Origin: Rhizobium rhizoryzae
GTDB lineage: Bacteria > Pseudomonadota > Alphaproteobacteria > Rhizobiales > Rhizobiaceae
Length of the DNA stretch: 64,000 nt
NCBI RefSeq assembly: GCF_011046895.1
Contig: NZ_CP049250.1
Span: forward strand, 3,311,737 to 3,375,736
Direction: 5' to 3'
Shown piece by piece: positions 7,664 to 15,502 of this stretch (the first letter of the stretch is position 1; each line of letters begins with the position of its first letter). The notes beneath the pieces were generated by a model, which was given only the letters and a program-made list of their open reading frames with translations, did not search any database and was not told the origin of the DNA. Both the position numbers and the translations under genes were made by a program.

Positions 7664-9183
7664 CACTTGCCCCACCGCATGGTTTCAAGACCGAAGGTGC
7701 GCTCGAACGGATCGATGGCAGCCTTCTCCAGCTTTGGCGAGACGGCAACTGTCTGCTGATACCAGGCAACGGGGATGACCGGCAGGTCTGCCTGGATCGC
7801 CGCAACCGCCTGATGACGAAGCGTCTCGCCTTGGCTGGCATCGGCAATGCGCGTCAGCCCGTCGAGCGCCTGCTGGAAGCTTGCGTTCGTCCAGTTCATC
7901 GCGCCCCAATCGCCACCCGTCGGGCCGTAATCGGAGAGCATGGTGCCGATCGGATCCGGCACGAGGGCGAAGTTGCGCGCCATCAGCCCCAGTTCCAGCG
8001 TGCCGTTCTGGTGCCTGGCGGGGATTTCGCTGGAATTGGTCGAATTGATCGTCACCTCGACGCCGATTTCTTTCCACTGCTCCTGCAGGACCGCCGCCAG
8101 CAGAGGCAGTTCGGGGCGATCCGGATAGGTGGTGAGGGTCAGCGCGAAACGCTTGCCATCCTTGACCAGAATGCCATCGGGGCCCTTTTTCCACCCAAGG
8201 CTGGCGAGCAGGCCCTCAGCCTTTTCCGGATCGTAGCTGAGCGGAGAAAGGGATGCATCATGCCAGATGCCAAGGCTTGGCGGGAAAAGCTGCGTGGCCG
8301 CTGCGGGATAACGCAGGATGGCGGTGGCGAGACCTTCACGATCTATGGCAAGGCTCAAAGCCTCGCGCGCCTTCACATCGCTCAGGAAAGCATGGCCGGC
8401 ATTGAGCTTGATCAGCACGCTGCGGGGAATGGACACCGAAAGCAGCTTCACCTTGTCGCTCTTGGCAAGGCGGGTACGGCTGGCCGGATCGAGGTTGAAG
8501 ACATAATCCGCGTCACCGCTTTCGGCCATCAGGGCGCGGGTTTCAGCGCGGCTGACGGACAGATAGCGGGCCTGCTCGATCTCAGGCTTTGCGCCCCAAT
8601 AGCCATCGAAGCGCTCGACCGCGAGGCTTTGCGGTGCTTCCAGCTTTGTCAGCTTGAAGGGGCCGCTGCCGATGATGGATTTGACATCAGCGCCAGCATA
8701 GGATGCGGGCGCGAGGATCTGGGCACGGCTTTCGGCGAGGAAAGCCAGAAGCGGCGCGAAAGGCTTCGAAAGCGTGATCTTCACCACCGCCTCGCCTTCT
8801 GCCGTGATGGCCTCAATCGGCGCCTTGCTGAGAAGACCCGGCTTGGCGCGGGCAATGTTGAGCGCGGAGGCAACCGCTTCTGCCGTCAGCGCGGACCCAT
8901 CATGGAAGCGGACATTCGGCTGAAGCGTGAAGGTCCACGTCTTGCCGTCTTCCGAAACAGTCCACTGCCTGGCCAGTGCGGGGACAGGATTGCCCTGCGC
9001 ATCCGCCTCGACCAGCGTTTCCACAATCGCCATGCGCAGGAAAACATCACCGGATTTTGCCGGATCGAGACCGGTGATCTCGAAGGGCGCAACCACATCC
9101 ACCACGCGATCTTCCGCCGCGAAGACCGATGAATTTGCAAAGAGAAGACTGACAGCAACGCCTGCCATGAGGTTTCTGAACAT
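7663..9183 (-). CDS. Family 5 extracellular solute-binding protein
   Basis: A 506-residue periplasmic binding protein of the peptide/nickel/opine family (SBP_bac_5). A signal peptide covers about residues 1-22, with cleavage after SSVFA. The mature start VVAPFEITGLDPAKSG and internal FTLQPNVRFHDGSALTAEAV (the FxLR.gvkFhdG element) are diagnostic. It is the first gene of the importer operon, with GGTGA as binding site before the ATG and a Zur-like palindrome 12-30 bp upstream of the start. Family members carry oligopeptides, nickel-histidine, or metallophores such as staphylopine. A metal-complex substrate is therefore plausible here, but this is inferred from the promoter. Confidence 0.88.
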   Translation of the reverse strand: MFRNLMAGVAVSLLFANSSVFAAEDRVVDVVAPFEITGLDPAKSGDVFLRMAIVETLVEADAQGNPVPALARQWTVSEDGKTWTFTLQPNVRFHDGSALTAEAVASALNIARAKPGLLSKAPIEAITAEGEAVVKITLSKPFAPLLAFLAESRAQILAPASYAGADVKSIIGSGPFKLTKLEAPQSLAVERFDGYWGAKPEIEQARYLSVSRAETRALMAESGDADYVFNLDPASRTRLAKSDKVKLLSVSIPRSVLIKLNAGHAFLSDVKAREALSLAIDREGLATAILRYPAAATQLFPPSLGIWHDASLSPLSYDPEKAEGLLASLGWKKGPDGILVKDGKRFALTLTTYPDRPELPLLAAVLQEQWKEIGVEVTINSTNSSEIPARHQNGTLELGLMARNFALVPDPIGTMLSDYGPTGGDWGAMNWTNASFQQALDGLTRIADASQGETLRHQAVAAIQADLPVIPVAWYQQTVAVSPKLEKAAIDPFERTFGLETMRWGK

Positions 9184-9194
9184 GAGTCACCATA

Positions 9195-9213
9195 AATGTT
9201 ATACAATTACATT
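9195..9213. promoter_or_regulatory. Zur-like box upstream of the ABC importer
   Basis: AATGTTATACAATTACATT is an interrupted palindrome: half-sites AATGTTATA and AATGTAATT (reverse complement of the right half) agree at 7 of 9 positions around a central C. Alphaproteobacterial zinc-uptake regulator (Zur) boxes have the same AT-rich ATGTTATAnnATAACAT character and length. It lies in the 102 bp gap between the MFS gene stop and the binding-protein start, so zinc-responsive repression of the importer is inferred. Confidence 0.55.
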
Positions 9214-9285
9214 GCTCATAAACAGCAAATCAGGCGTTGTCCATGGGGTGAAATCCGGGAAAATGTGGATGGCGATTGCGGACTG

Positions 9286-10572
9286 TCAGTCCTGGCGCAG
9301 CTTCACCGTCACGCCCTTGGCCGCAAAGAAGGCCAGTCCCGAAAGACAGGCGGACGCACCCCAGAGATAGAAGATCGCAGATGTCGGGGTCTGTGCCGAA
9401 AGCTGGGCCTGCGCGCCAAACAGGGATGCCAGCCCGCCGATGACGCTGGAGCCGAAGACGAAGCCGCTGGTTTCCAGCGAGGGCAGAAGGGCACTTGTCG
9501 TCATGCGGTGTTCGGGATCCGCATCTTCGATGACGGCATGGCTGGCACTGGCAAAAGCCATGGCAAAGCCTACGCCGTTGAACACCTGACCGACGAGAAC
9601 CAAAGGCAGGACGAGCGTGTAAAGCCCGCTCGAGACGAGGGCCGCGCCACAGATCTGCAAAAGCGGACCAATGCGCATGATGCGCTGGCGCATGGCCAGA
9701 TTGTCGATCCCGCCGATGGGTATGGCCGCCACGCTCCAGCTCATCGACAGCGTGATGAGAACCAGCCCGACCTTGACCGGAGCAAGCCCCAGCCGGTGAT
9801 GCAGCGTATAGGCGAGGAATACGGTGGAGACGCTTTGCGCGCTCATCATCAGAAACAGCAGCCAGCTGCCGCAGCCGACCGTGGACGAGACGGTGAACAG
9901 GCGCGGCGGGATGAGCCTGTGCGGCGTCACGGGCGTCTCGGCGCGTTTCTCCTTCGGCAGGGCAAAGGGCATGACGATGAAGAACAGGGCAACAACCGGA
10001 ACACTGACCGCCAGCGCTGCGCGCCAACCCACATGCTCTACCGTCAGCCCACCCGCGAACGGCCCCAGCACGGCGGCTGCGGCCCAGAGCACGGCCTCCA
10101 CGGCAAAGATGCGTGGCACAAGTTTTGGCGGAAAGAGATCGGCAATCAGCGAATAGGACAGAGCGACAATCCAGCCATCGGCCAGCCCCTGCGCGACACG
10201 ACCCGCCAGCAGCATGGGCGCATTGAGGGCGGTGAACTGGATGAAGATTCCCACCAGATAGATGACCCCTGCCCCGGAGAGCGCCAGGCGCGCGCCGAAC
10301 CGTCGCCGCAATGGCGAGGCTGACAACCCGCCGACAATCACAAAGGCAAAGAAGGCCGCATAGACAAATGGCAGGAAGGCAATGCCGCCCAGCGCCTCCA
10401 GTGCAATGGGCAGAACCGGGGCAATCGCCACCTCGTTGAAGGCGTGCAGGCCGATACCGGCTGAAATGGCAAGCAGACGCAGACCGTAAGGCGCACCAAG
10501 AATCTGACGCCAGCCGGTAGCGGTCGGCTCATCATCTTCAGGCGCTGTTCGGTGAGAGGATTGCTGATCCAT
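9286..10572 (-). CDS. MFS transporter
   Basis: A 428-residue major-facilitator protein, apparently with twelve membrane segments. The loop between segments 2 and 3 reads GGLSASPLRRRFGARLAL, a variant of the MFS motif A (GxLaDrxGrr), and GRVAQGLADGW resembles segment 4. It precedes the ABC importer genes on the same strand with a 102 bp gap, so it may be partly co-transcribed. In metallophore systems an MFS exporter (for example CntE) sits next to a family-5 ABC importer; the same arrangement here suggests a related export/import pair. No synthesis genes are adjacent, so this remains tentative. A drug or metabolite exporter is the alternative. Confidence 0.82.
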   Translation of the reverse strand: MDQQSSHRTAPEDDEPTATGWRQILGAPYGLRLLAISAGIGLHAFNEVAIAPVLPIALEALGGIAFLPFVYAAFFAFVIVGGLSASPLRRRFGARLALSGAGVIYLVGIFIQFTALNAPMLLAGRVAQGLADGWIVALSYSLIADLFPPKLVPRIFAVEAVLWAAAAVLGPFAGGLTVEHVGWRAALAVSVPVVALFFIVMPFALPKEKRAETPVTPHRLIPPRLFTVSSTVGCGSWLLFLMMSAQSVSTVFLAYTLHHRLGLAPVKVGLVLITLSMSWSVAAIPIGGIDNLAMRQRIMRIGPLLQICGAALVSSGLYTLVLPLVLVGQVFNGVGFAMAFASASHAVIEDADPEHRMTTSALLPSLETSGFVFGSSVIGGLASLFGAQAQLSAQTPTSAIFYLWGASACLSGLAFFAAKGVTVKLRQD

Positions 10573-10664
10573 GCCATGTCTCCACCCCTCAGCACTTAGA
10601 ACAAGGGGCAGAAAGGTGTAGAGCCGGAACCTGCCGCAAGGTCAATGAAATTGGTGCGATGGGG

Positions 10665-10997
10665 TCAGCCTATAAGGGTGCCAAGCCGTGCCAGAACTTC
10701 ATCCATGATTGCATCCGGAACGGCTTCGACACGCCGACCATGACGCGCACCGATGTCTAACGCACGCGGCTGATCACACCGAATGACACCGGTGGTGCGC
10801 GTGCCGACACCCATCAAGGACACCGTAAAGCCTGCGACGCGTGCAAAGTTTCCGCCGCTGGTGATCGGCAATACGATCGGTGTGCGCGTCAGTCGATTGA
10901 AGGCTGCGGGAGAGACGATCAGCACGGGACGCGTGCCCTGCTGCTCATGACCCGATGTCGGGTCAAGCGAGACGATGAAGATGTCGCCGCGGTTCAT
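10665..10997 (-). CDS. MazF/PemK-family toxin
   Basis: A 110-residue toxin of the MazF/PemK/Kid family, sequence-specific endoribonucleases that cleave mRNA. The N-terminal MNRGDIFIVSLDPTSGHEQQ and the following GTRPVLIVS strand are the family hallmark, including the conserved Arg in the RGD and TRPV segments. PIVLPITS forms the next strand. Its ATG shares one base with the antitoxin stop (TGATG), so the two are translationally coupled. The cleavage site cannot be predicted. Confidence 0.93.
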   Translation of the reverse strand: MNRGDIFIVSLDPTSGHEQQGTRPVLIVSPAAFNRLTRTPIVLPITSGGNFARVAGFTVSLMGVGTRTTGVIRCDQPRALDIGARHGRRVEAVPDAIMDEVLARLGTLIG

Positions 10998-11254
10998 CAG
11001 AGCAACTCGTTGCCCACGGGTTCGGCATCAAGCCATTCTCTGTCTTCCGCAGGAGGAGCCGCTTCAGGATCACACTGCGCCAGAAGCTCTTCCAACGTAT
11101 AGTTTGGCTTCGCGGCGGGTTCCACAATCAACCGCCCGTCTTCAATCAACAGTCCTACTTTCGCTCCGGAGGTCAGATGGAGCGTATCCAATAATGCAGG
11201 CGGCACCGCCAGCATTATTGAGCCGCCCACCTTACGAAGACTGGTCGTATACAT
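10997..11254 (-). CDS. MazE/PemI-like antitoxin (AbrB fold)
   Basis: An 85-residue antitoxin with an N-terminal swapped-hairpin AbrB/MazE DNA-binding domain (LRKVGGSIMLAVPPALLDTL, then LTSGAKVGLLIEDGRLIVEP) and a disordered acidic C-terminus (about 50-85) that would wrap around and block the toxin. It has a strong TGAGGAA ribosome binding site and lies directly upstream of the toxin gene. A perfect AT-rich palindrome 15 bp before the start is the likely autoregulatory operator. Confidence 0.92.
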   Translation of the reverse strand: MYTTSLRKVGGSIMLAVPPALLDTLHLTSGAKVGLLIEDGRLIVEPAAKPNYTLEELLAQCDPEAAPPAEDREWLDAEPVGNELL

Positions 11255-11268
11255 GTCTTATTCCTCAA

Positions 11269-11286
11269 GTTATATATTTATATAAC
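11269..11286. promoter_or_regulatory. Palindromic operator of the MazEF-like module
   Basis: GTTATATATTTATATAAC: 8 bp perfect inverted arms around TT, 15 bp upstream of the antitoxin start and overlapping an AT-rich -10-like stretch on the minus strand. Its position fits binding by the antitoxin or toxin-antitoxin complex. Confidence 0.65.
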
Positions 11287-11365
11287 ATATTGCCTGCGAT
11301 ATGCCAAGGCGGTTGCAAGGCCTGTCATCCGAAACCATATATTCGGCAAGAAGTCAGGATCGACC

Positions 11366-11716
11366 ATGGCCAGAAAGCACAGGGAAAAGGTTCCCGAATG
11401 GTACAAGCCGCCGCAGGAGGTGATCTGCCCGATCTGCGGCCGTGACATTCCCGAAGACCAGCGCGACGAGCATCACCTCGTGCCGAAAAGTCGTGGCGGG
11501 CGGGTTACCCAGACCTTGCACCGCATCTGCCACCGGCAGATCCATGCCCTGTTTTCTGAAGTCGAACTTGAAACTACCTATGCCAGTGCGGAAGCCCTGC
11601 TGTCCCACCCGGAAATGGCGAAATTCGCGGCGTGGGTCGCCAGGAAGCCACCCGGATTCTTCGATGGAACCCGCCGCAGCAATCGCCGCAAGGAAAAGGG
11701 TCAGAACCGCTGGTGA
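11366..11716 (+). CDS. HNH-type endonuclease-like protein
   Basis: A 116-residue protein with a compact HNH/zinc-finger nuclease motif: CPICGRDIP (Cys pair near 21-24), then DEHHLVPKSRGG (the catalytic His pair) and LHRICHRQIHALF with the final His residues. The rest is a short helical and basic C-terminal tail (RRSNRRKEKGQNRW). Such small HNH proteins are common in rhizobial chromosomes, and nuclease activity is inferred from the motif. The gene is single, begins 80 bp after the antitoxin operator on the opposite strand, and is followed by a pair of inverted repeats before the PhnA-domain gene. Confidence 0.8.
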   Translation: MARKHREKVPEWYKPPQEVICPICGRDIPEDQRDEHHLVPKSRGGRVTQTLHRICHRQIHALFSEVELETTYASAEALLSHPEMAKFAAWVARKPPGFFDGTRRSNRRKEKGQNRW

Positions 11717-11728
11717 GTGTCTTACAAT

Positions 11729-11818
11729 TTGACAAAAGCCAGAAACGGGCTGCTTTTCCTGTCAATTCCCCGATGAGGTTTTGACAGCGAGGTCTGCCGC
11801 GGCTTAAGGCCCCTCATC
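11729..11818. other. Two inverted repeats between HNH and PhnA genes
   Basis: An imperfect hairpin pairs TTGACAAAAGC (from 11729) with GCTTTTCCTGTCAA (11752-11765). A second pair, GATGAGG (11772-11778) and CCTCATC (11812-11818), encloses a GC-rich stretch just before the next gene. The first may terminate the HNH transcript; the second lies in the probable leader of the PhnA-domain gene. Function is not established. Confidence 0.35.
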
Positions 11819-11844
11819 AGATTTACCAATGAAGGATGAGCGCC

Positions 11845-12147
11845 ATGGCCGCCGATGACGATGAATATGTGTATGACGAGGCGACCGGCGACTGGCGTCC
11901 GGCTTCGGAACTGAAAGCCGAAGCGGCGAAGGCTTCAGAAGTACGCGATGCCTCCGGCAATGTTCTCGCGGATGGCGATAGCGTCGTGCTGGTCAAGGAC
12001 CTCAAGGTCAAGGGCGCCGGACAGACCCTGAAGCAAGGCACTGTTATTCGCTCCATCCGCTTGACGGACAACCCGGAAGAAATCGACTGCCGTTACGATG
12101 CGATCAAGGGTCTCGTGCTGCGGACGGAATTTGTTCGCAAGCGGTAA
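11845..12147 (+). CDS. PhnA-domain (alkylphosphonate utilisation-like) protein
   Basis: A 100-residue protein with the C-terminal PhnA/YjdM domain: DASGNVLADGDSVVLVKDLKVKGAG followed by LKQGTVIRSIRL and CRYDAIKGLVLRTEFVRK. The N-terminal zinc-ribbon of full-length YjdM is missing and is replaced by an acidic segment (DDDEYVYDEATGDW). Despite the family name, no phosphonate reaction has been shown for this domain. The second ATG (11845) was chosen because GAAGG lies about 10 bases upstream; the first (11836) abuts it. Confidence 0.8.
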   Translation: MAADDDEYVYDEATGDWRPASELKAEAAKASEVRDASGNVLADGDSVVLVKDLKVKGAGQTLKQGTVIRSIRLTDNPEEIDCRYDAIKGLVLRTEFVRKR

Positions 12148-12154
12148 CCGGCTT

Positions 12155-13159
12155 TCAAAGACCCGAAATCTCCGCCACCTTGAGCGCAAAGCCGGTGGCG
12201 GGGTGGGAGATAGCGGCACTGGTGGCCTGCAGCGACAGGCTGTGCGCCTCGGTGCGAATGCGATGTTCGTAGATGCGAACCGCCGCCCGCAGTCGCGTTG
12301 GCGGTATGAAGGCGAATTCGGAATAGGTGTGATCTATCGCCGTTCCCGCCTCATGGCGGGTCGACTGGACGGGCGCGGCAGACGGTCGGAACAGAGCGCC
12401 CGCAGGCATATCCGCCTCGGCTCCATCAAACTCGATATAGGTCTTGCCGCCCAGGACCATGGAACGGCCAAGAGGCCCAAGAACCGACCGCAACAGAGCG
12501 CGATCCCGCGCCAGCAGTACCCGCATGCCCGGAATTCCTTTCCGTGAACTGGGTGCCAGGATGAGCGGATGCGCCCTGCCCTGCTCCGCCACCACCACAA
12601 AGGCGGCGCAACCCAGCGCCTGATGATCGTGCAAAACCTGCCAATCGTTATCAGACAGCGCAACAGCTTCCGCTTCTGCCTCTTTCAGCGAGAGCAGGCG
12701 AATGCCGGATGCTGCAGGCTGCATGGAGACCATGGGCGTTGCGACGATGATCATGCCCTCGGAGTGATCGACAAAGCCGATACGTCGATTGATATCGCGC
12801 ATCGAGGCAGAGGCCGTCAGATCGGTGTATTCGACATCCGTCTCGGTCAGGAGACGCCGCATGAAGAGCGTCGTTCTCCATTCATGGCCGGGAGCCAGAT
12901 AGAAAGCAGCGACATTGATGCGCTTGCGAACTTTCCCGTCCGACGCCTCGGGCGCGCTCGGGATCATGAGGCAGATGCCGATATCCTGCCCTTTCAACTC
13001 CGCAATCTGGCCAATCACGCCATCGCTCCGGCCTGCTGCGTAGTTCAGCAGTTTTTGCACCGTCTCCGCCCATTCCGAATGAGACAGAGAGGGGAAACCG
13101 GCTGAAAGCAGCGCGGCAGCAGCAGAAGCCTGGGACGGATCGATTGGGCGAAGCTTCAT
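12155..13159 (-). CDS. GNAT-like acyltransferase in adenylation/carrier operon
   Basis: A 334-residue protein. Residues 1-140 look like a GNAT fold: MKLRPIDPSQASAAAALLSAGFP at the start, a central strand with RINVAAFYLAP, and near 120-135 a SMRDINRRIGFVDH segment resembling the terminal GNAT motif. The C-terminal half (about 150-334) matches nothing I recognise. It overlaps the carrier-protein gene by 4 bp (ATGA) and is the last gene of the operon. A reasonable inference is that it moves the aminoacyl group from the carrier protein to an acceptor; the acceptor is unknown and the GNAT assignment is moderate. Confidence 0.6.
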   Translation of the reverse strand: MKLRPIDPSQASAAAALLSAGFPSLSHSEWAETVQKLLNYAAGRSDGVIGQIAELKGQDIGICLMIPSAPEASDGKVRKRINVAAFYLAPGHEWRTTLFMRRLLTETDVEYTDLTASASMRDINRRIGFVDHSEGMIIVATPMVSMQPAASGIRLLSLKEAEAEAVALSDNDWQVLHDHQALGCAAFVVVAEQGRAHPLILAPSSRKGIPGMRVLLARDRALLRSVLGPLGRSMVLGGKTYIEFDGAEADMPAGALFRPSAAPVQSTRHEAGTAIDHTYSEFAFIPPTRLRAAVRIYEHRIRTEAHSLSLQATSAAISHPATGFALKVAEISGL

Positions 13160-13407
13160 GCAGGCGTCCGGGAGCCCACGAAGTGTTCGAGGCTTGCCAG
13201 CGTGTCGATCTGGGTGATGTCGAAATCCTCATCCGACAGATCGACGCCGAAATCGGTTTCCAGCGCCAGAAGAACCTCCGTCGCCGCCACGGAATCCAGA
13301 AGTCCCGACGAAAACAGGGGCTCAGTGCCGGTGATTTCGGCGATACCCCGCTCGCTGAGAAGGTTCATCACCATTGCCCGAATGGATGCGTTTGGCGTCT
13401 CGTTCAT
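13156..13407 (-). CDS. Acyl/peptidyl carrier protein
   Basis: An 83-residue carrier protein. The phosphopantetheine attachment motif is GLLDSVAATEVLLALE with Ser39 in the DS pair; the four-helix pattern and acidic composition (DLSDEDFDITQID) fit DltC- or PCP-type carriers. The ATG at 13407 was preferred over 13431 because AAGGAAA stands 6 bases upstream. It starts 10 bp after the adenylation-enzyme stop and overlaps the GNAT-like gene, so the three are one translation-coupled unit. It should be loaded by the upstream enzyme after modification by a phosphopantetheinyl transferase encoded elsewhere. Confidence 0.9.
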   Translation of the reverse strand: MNETPNASIRAMVMNLLSERGIAEITGTEPLFSSGLLDSVAATEVLLALETDFGVDLSDEDFDITQIDTLASLEHFVGSRTPA

Positions 13408-13417
13408 GTCTTTTCCT

Positions 13418-15001
13418 TCATTCGGCTGCATCGGATCTTGCTGCCTTTATTGCCTCTTCCAACTGCTGGAACAGGGCGCGCCGGTCGACTTTCCCGTTGA
13501 TATTGACCGGCAAGCTGTTCTGGATGCGGATCTCTGATGGCACCATGTAGCGCGGCAAGGATTGCAGCATCGCCGCCTCGATCTCGCTTGCGGCTTTGTC
13601 ACTACAGCAGAAGCCCACCAGCCCCTGCGCCGAGCCATCCACCACCGGCCAGGCGACAACCGCCACCACATCCGTTTCGGCGGCCGTTCGCAGATGCGCC
13701 TCCACCTCTTCCAGCTCAATGCGGTTGCCCTTGAGCTTCACCTGGTTATCGGTACGACCGAGATGATGATAGGTGCCGGTCTTATCCCGCATGCCCAGAT
13801 CACCCGTCAGATACCAGCGCTTGCCACGAATAGTGCGGAAGCGATCCGCCGTCTGTTCCGGTGCGCCCAGATAACCGATTGCCAATTGCGGGCCGGACAG
13901 AGCAATTTCACCCGGAACGCCATCCGGTAGCACCTGTTGCTCGCTATCGAGGATCGCGATTTCCATGCTGTCATAGGGTTTGCCGATGGCCAGAATGCCG
14001 CGCCCCTTTGTTTCCGCGGGCGGGGTTGTCAGCCGCTGGCGCATGCAGATGACGGTGCCTTCCGTCGGGCCGTAGATGTTTTCCACCACGCCATTGGGCG
14101 TTGCTGCCGCCCAGGCTTCAGCCGCGGCCACCGGCAAAGGTTCACCGCAGAAGATGGAGAGGCGAAGGCTCGGAAAGATGCCGGGCTTCAGGGAGCCATT
14201 GCGCCGCATCATGGCAATCAGCGTTGGCACCGACATCCAGACGGTGATCTCCCGCGCCCGCACGAAGCGCCCCGGCGCCATCATTTCCAGCGAAGAGAGA
14301 ATATGGAGCGAGGCACCCGCCTCCACGCAAAGAAAAAGGTTGTGCACCGTCAGGTCGAAGGTGACGTCACAGGTTTCGGCAAGGCGATCGTCCGGCGTCA
14401 GCGCCGTCCAGCTACGGCTTTCAGCAAGATAATTCGCCAGCGATCCGGCAGAGATCATCACACCCTTGGGCAGACCCGTCGTGCCGGATGTGAAGATGAT
14501 ATAGGCGATATCGTCGGCTTCCACGGGTAGCGGCTGGGAAAGAGGTTCAGCCTCGACCTCCGATACATGCACGATATGCTGGCCCGAGCGGGAGGGCGCG
14601 GGCTTCTTCGCGGCATCGGCAATCACGATGCAATCGGGCGCAGCAGCCAGCACATCCGGCGTTAACAGAGACGCGCCGTTGACATCGGCGACCAGCGCAT
14701 CGAGCTCCATGAGGCCGAGAAGCGTGACAATGCGGCTTTCCGGCCATTTGAGATTGATGGGCACATAGGCGGCACCGGCAAAGCCAGCGGCCAGAATGCC
14801 CGCATAGGCTTCAAAACTGCGGGTTGCGAGTATACCGATCCGCTTCGGGCGTTCGCTCCGAGAGAAATGGCCCGCGAAGCGGCGGACCGCCTCCCCCATC
14901 TCGCCATAACTCACATTGCGGGTGGCATCCGAATAGAATAACCGGTCCGCATGCGCCACGGTGGACCGGAAGAAACCGCTCGCACTATTGAAGTCCACCA
15001 C
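13418..15001 (-). CDS. Amino-acid adenylation enzyme, DltA/NRPS A-domain-like
   Basis: A 527-residue stand-alone adenylation enzyme. It would activate an acid with ATP and load it on the carrier protein encoded next. Core motifs are present in order: TSGTTGLPKG (171-180), FDLTVH with Asp216 at the position that contacts the amino group in amino-acid-activating domains, NIYGPTEG, YLTGDLG, then GRTDNQVKLKGNRIELEEVE, and the final NGKVDRRAL with the catalytic lysine. FDLTV resembles DltA (D-alanine) as well as NRPS A-domains. Without a search the substrate cannot be named. No condensation or thioesterase domain is present. Confidence 0.88.
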   Translation of the reverse strand: MVDFNSASGFFRSTVAHADRLFYSDATRNVSYGEMGEAVRRFAGHFSRSERPKRIGILATRSFEAYAGILAAGFAGAAYVPINLKWPESRIVTLLGLMELDALVADVNGASLLTPDVLAAAPDCIVIADAAKKPAPSRSGQHIVHVSEVEAEPLSQPLPVEADDIAYIIFTSGTTGLPKGVMISAGSLANYLAESRSWTALTPDDRLAETCDVTFDLTVHNLFLCVEAGASLHILSSLEMMAPGRFVRAREITVWMSVPTLIAMMRRNGSLKPGIFPSLRLSIFCGEPLPVAAAEAWAAATPNGVVENIYGPTEGTVICMRQRLTTPPAETKGRGILAIGKPYDSMEIAILDSEQQVLPDGVPGEIALSGPQLAIGYLGAPEQTADRFRTIRGKRWYLTGDLGMRDKTGTYHHLGRTDNQVKLKGNRIELEEVEAHLRTAAETDVVAVVAWPVVDGSAQGLVGFCCSDKAASEIEAAMLQSLPRYMVPSEIRIQNSLPVNINGKVDRRALFQQLEEAIKAARSDAAE

Positions 15002-15161
15002 CAGATCCGCCTCCGCCCAGAGCCTTGGTTGCCATGAAGTTGTGAGCAGCGTTCTAGCGAGATTCCCTAAACATCACGTTTGCCGGATCCACCCGCGATA
15101 CGGATCGCGGGATGACGAATGCGTGTTCAGCGAGTGTGGTTAATACAACTTTGACGAAACC
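15002..15161. other. Upstream region of the adenylation operon
   Basis: 160 bp without a coding sequence, bounded by the adenylation-enzyme start and the duplicated ATPase gene fragment. It should hold the promoter for the leftward operon; no clear operator palindrome was seen. Confidence 0.4.
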
Positions 15162-15247
15162 CTCACCGCTTCAAGCTGCCCAGAATGCCGCGCACCAGCG
15201 CCCGGCCGATCTGGTTTGCCACCTGGCTGGCCACGGAAAGGGCGGCG
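15162..15247 (-). pseudogene. Remnant: last ~28 codons of a HerA-like ATPase gene
   Basis: This segment, read on the minus strand, encodes [20 protein letters not shown] then SLKR and a TGA stop. That is the same C-terminus as the intact ATPase gene whose stop is at 17225. The DNA copies differ at roughly one base in ten, mostly at silent positions. Homology begins exactly at the stop codon and fades near 15247 and 17310. It is therefore a diverged duplicate of a gene end, not a recent copy, and it brackets the RTX insert. Confidence 0.8.
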
Positions 15248-15502
15248 CCTTCTTAGGCGAAAATCCAAATCAACCAAATGAATACCCTCTTAAATTGTAG
15301 AGACACCTCAAAATCGATTGTATGTCGGTTGCATTCAACATTATGATGAGCTCGCCGATTTGCCGACCCAAAGGTCGCAAAGATGTCGCTGCTTGAAAGC
15401 AGCAGCAAGACTTCGGGCGCAGCAGGTCAAAGCCTGGACAGCACACCTGCCACGCCCGCTCGAAACCGGCGAAATGGTTCGCCGGTCACCAAGGAGAATA
15501 GA
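15248..15502. promoter_or_regulatory. RTX gene leader with two hairpins
   Basis: AT-richer than its surroundings. GCAGGT (15422-15427) pairs with ACCTGC (15445-15450). A perfect 9 bp hairpin, ACCGGCGAA (15465-15473) with TTCGCCGGT (15478-15486) and loop ATGG, ends 4 bases before the AAGGAG binding site (15491-15496) of the RTX gene. The second hairpin is well placed to affect ribosome access or mRNA stability. Confidence 0.45.

Noticed and set aside
7813..9132. Plus-strand open frame of 439 codons
   Set aside because: Antisense to the family-5 binding protein gene, which has a signal peptide and family motifs.
9196..10323. Plus-strand open frame starting in the Zur-like box
   Set aside because: Antisense to the MFS gene; highly charged, no membrane segments or domain.
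12098..13105. Plus-strand frames opposite the GNAT-like gene
   Set aside because: They have no start signals or motifs, whereas the minus-strand gene is coupled to the carrier protein gene by an ATGA overlap.
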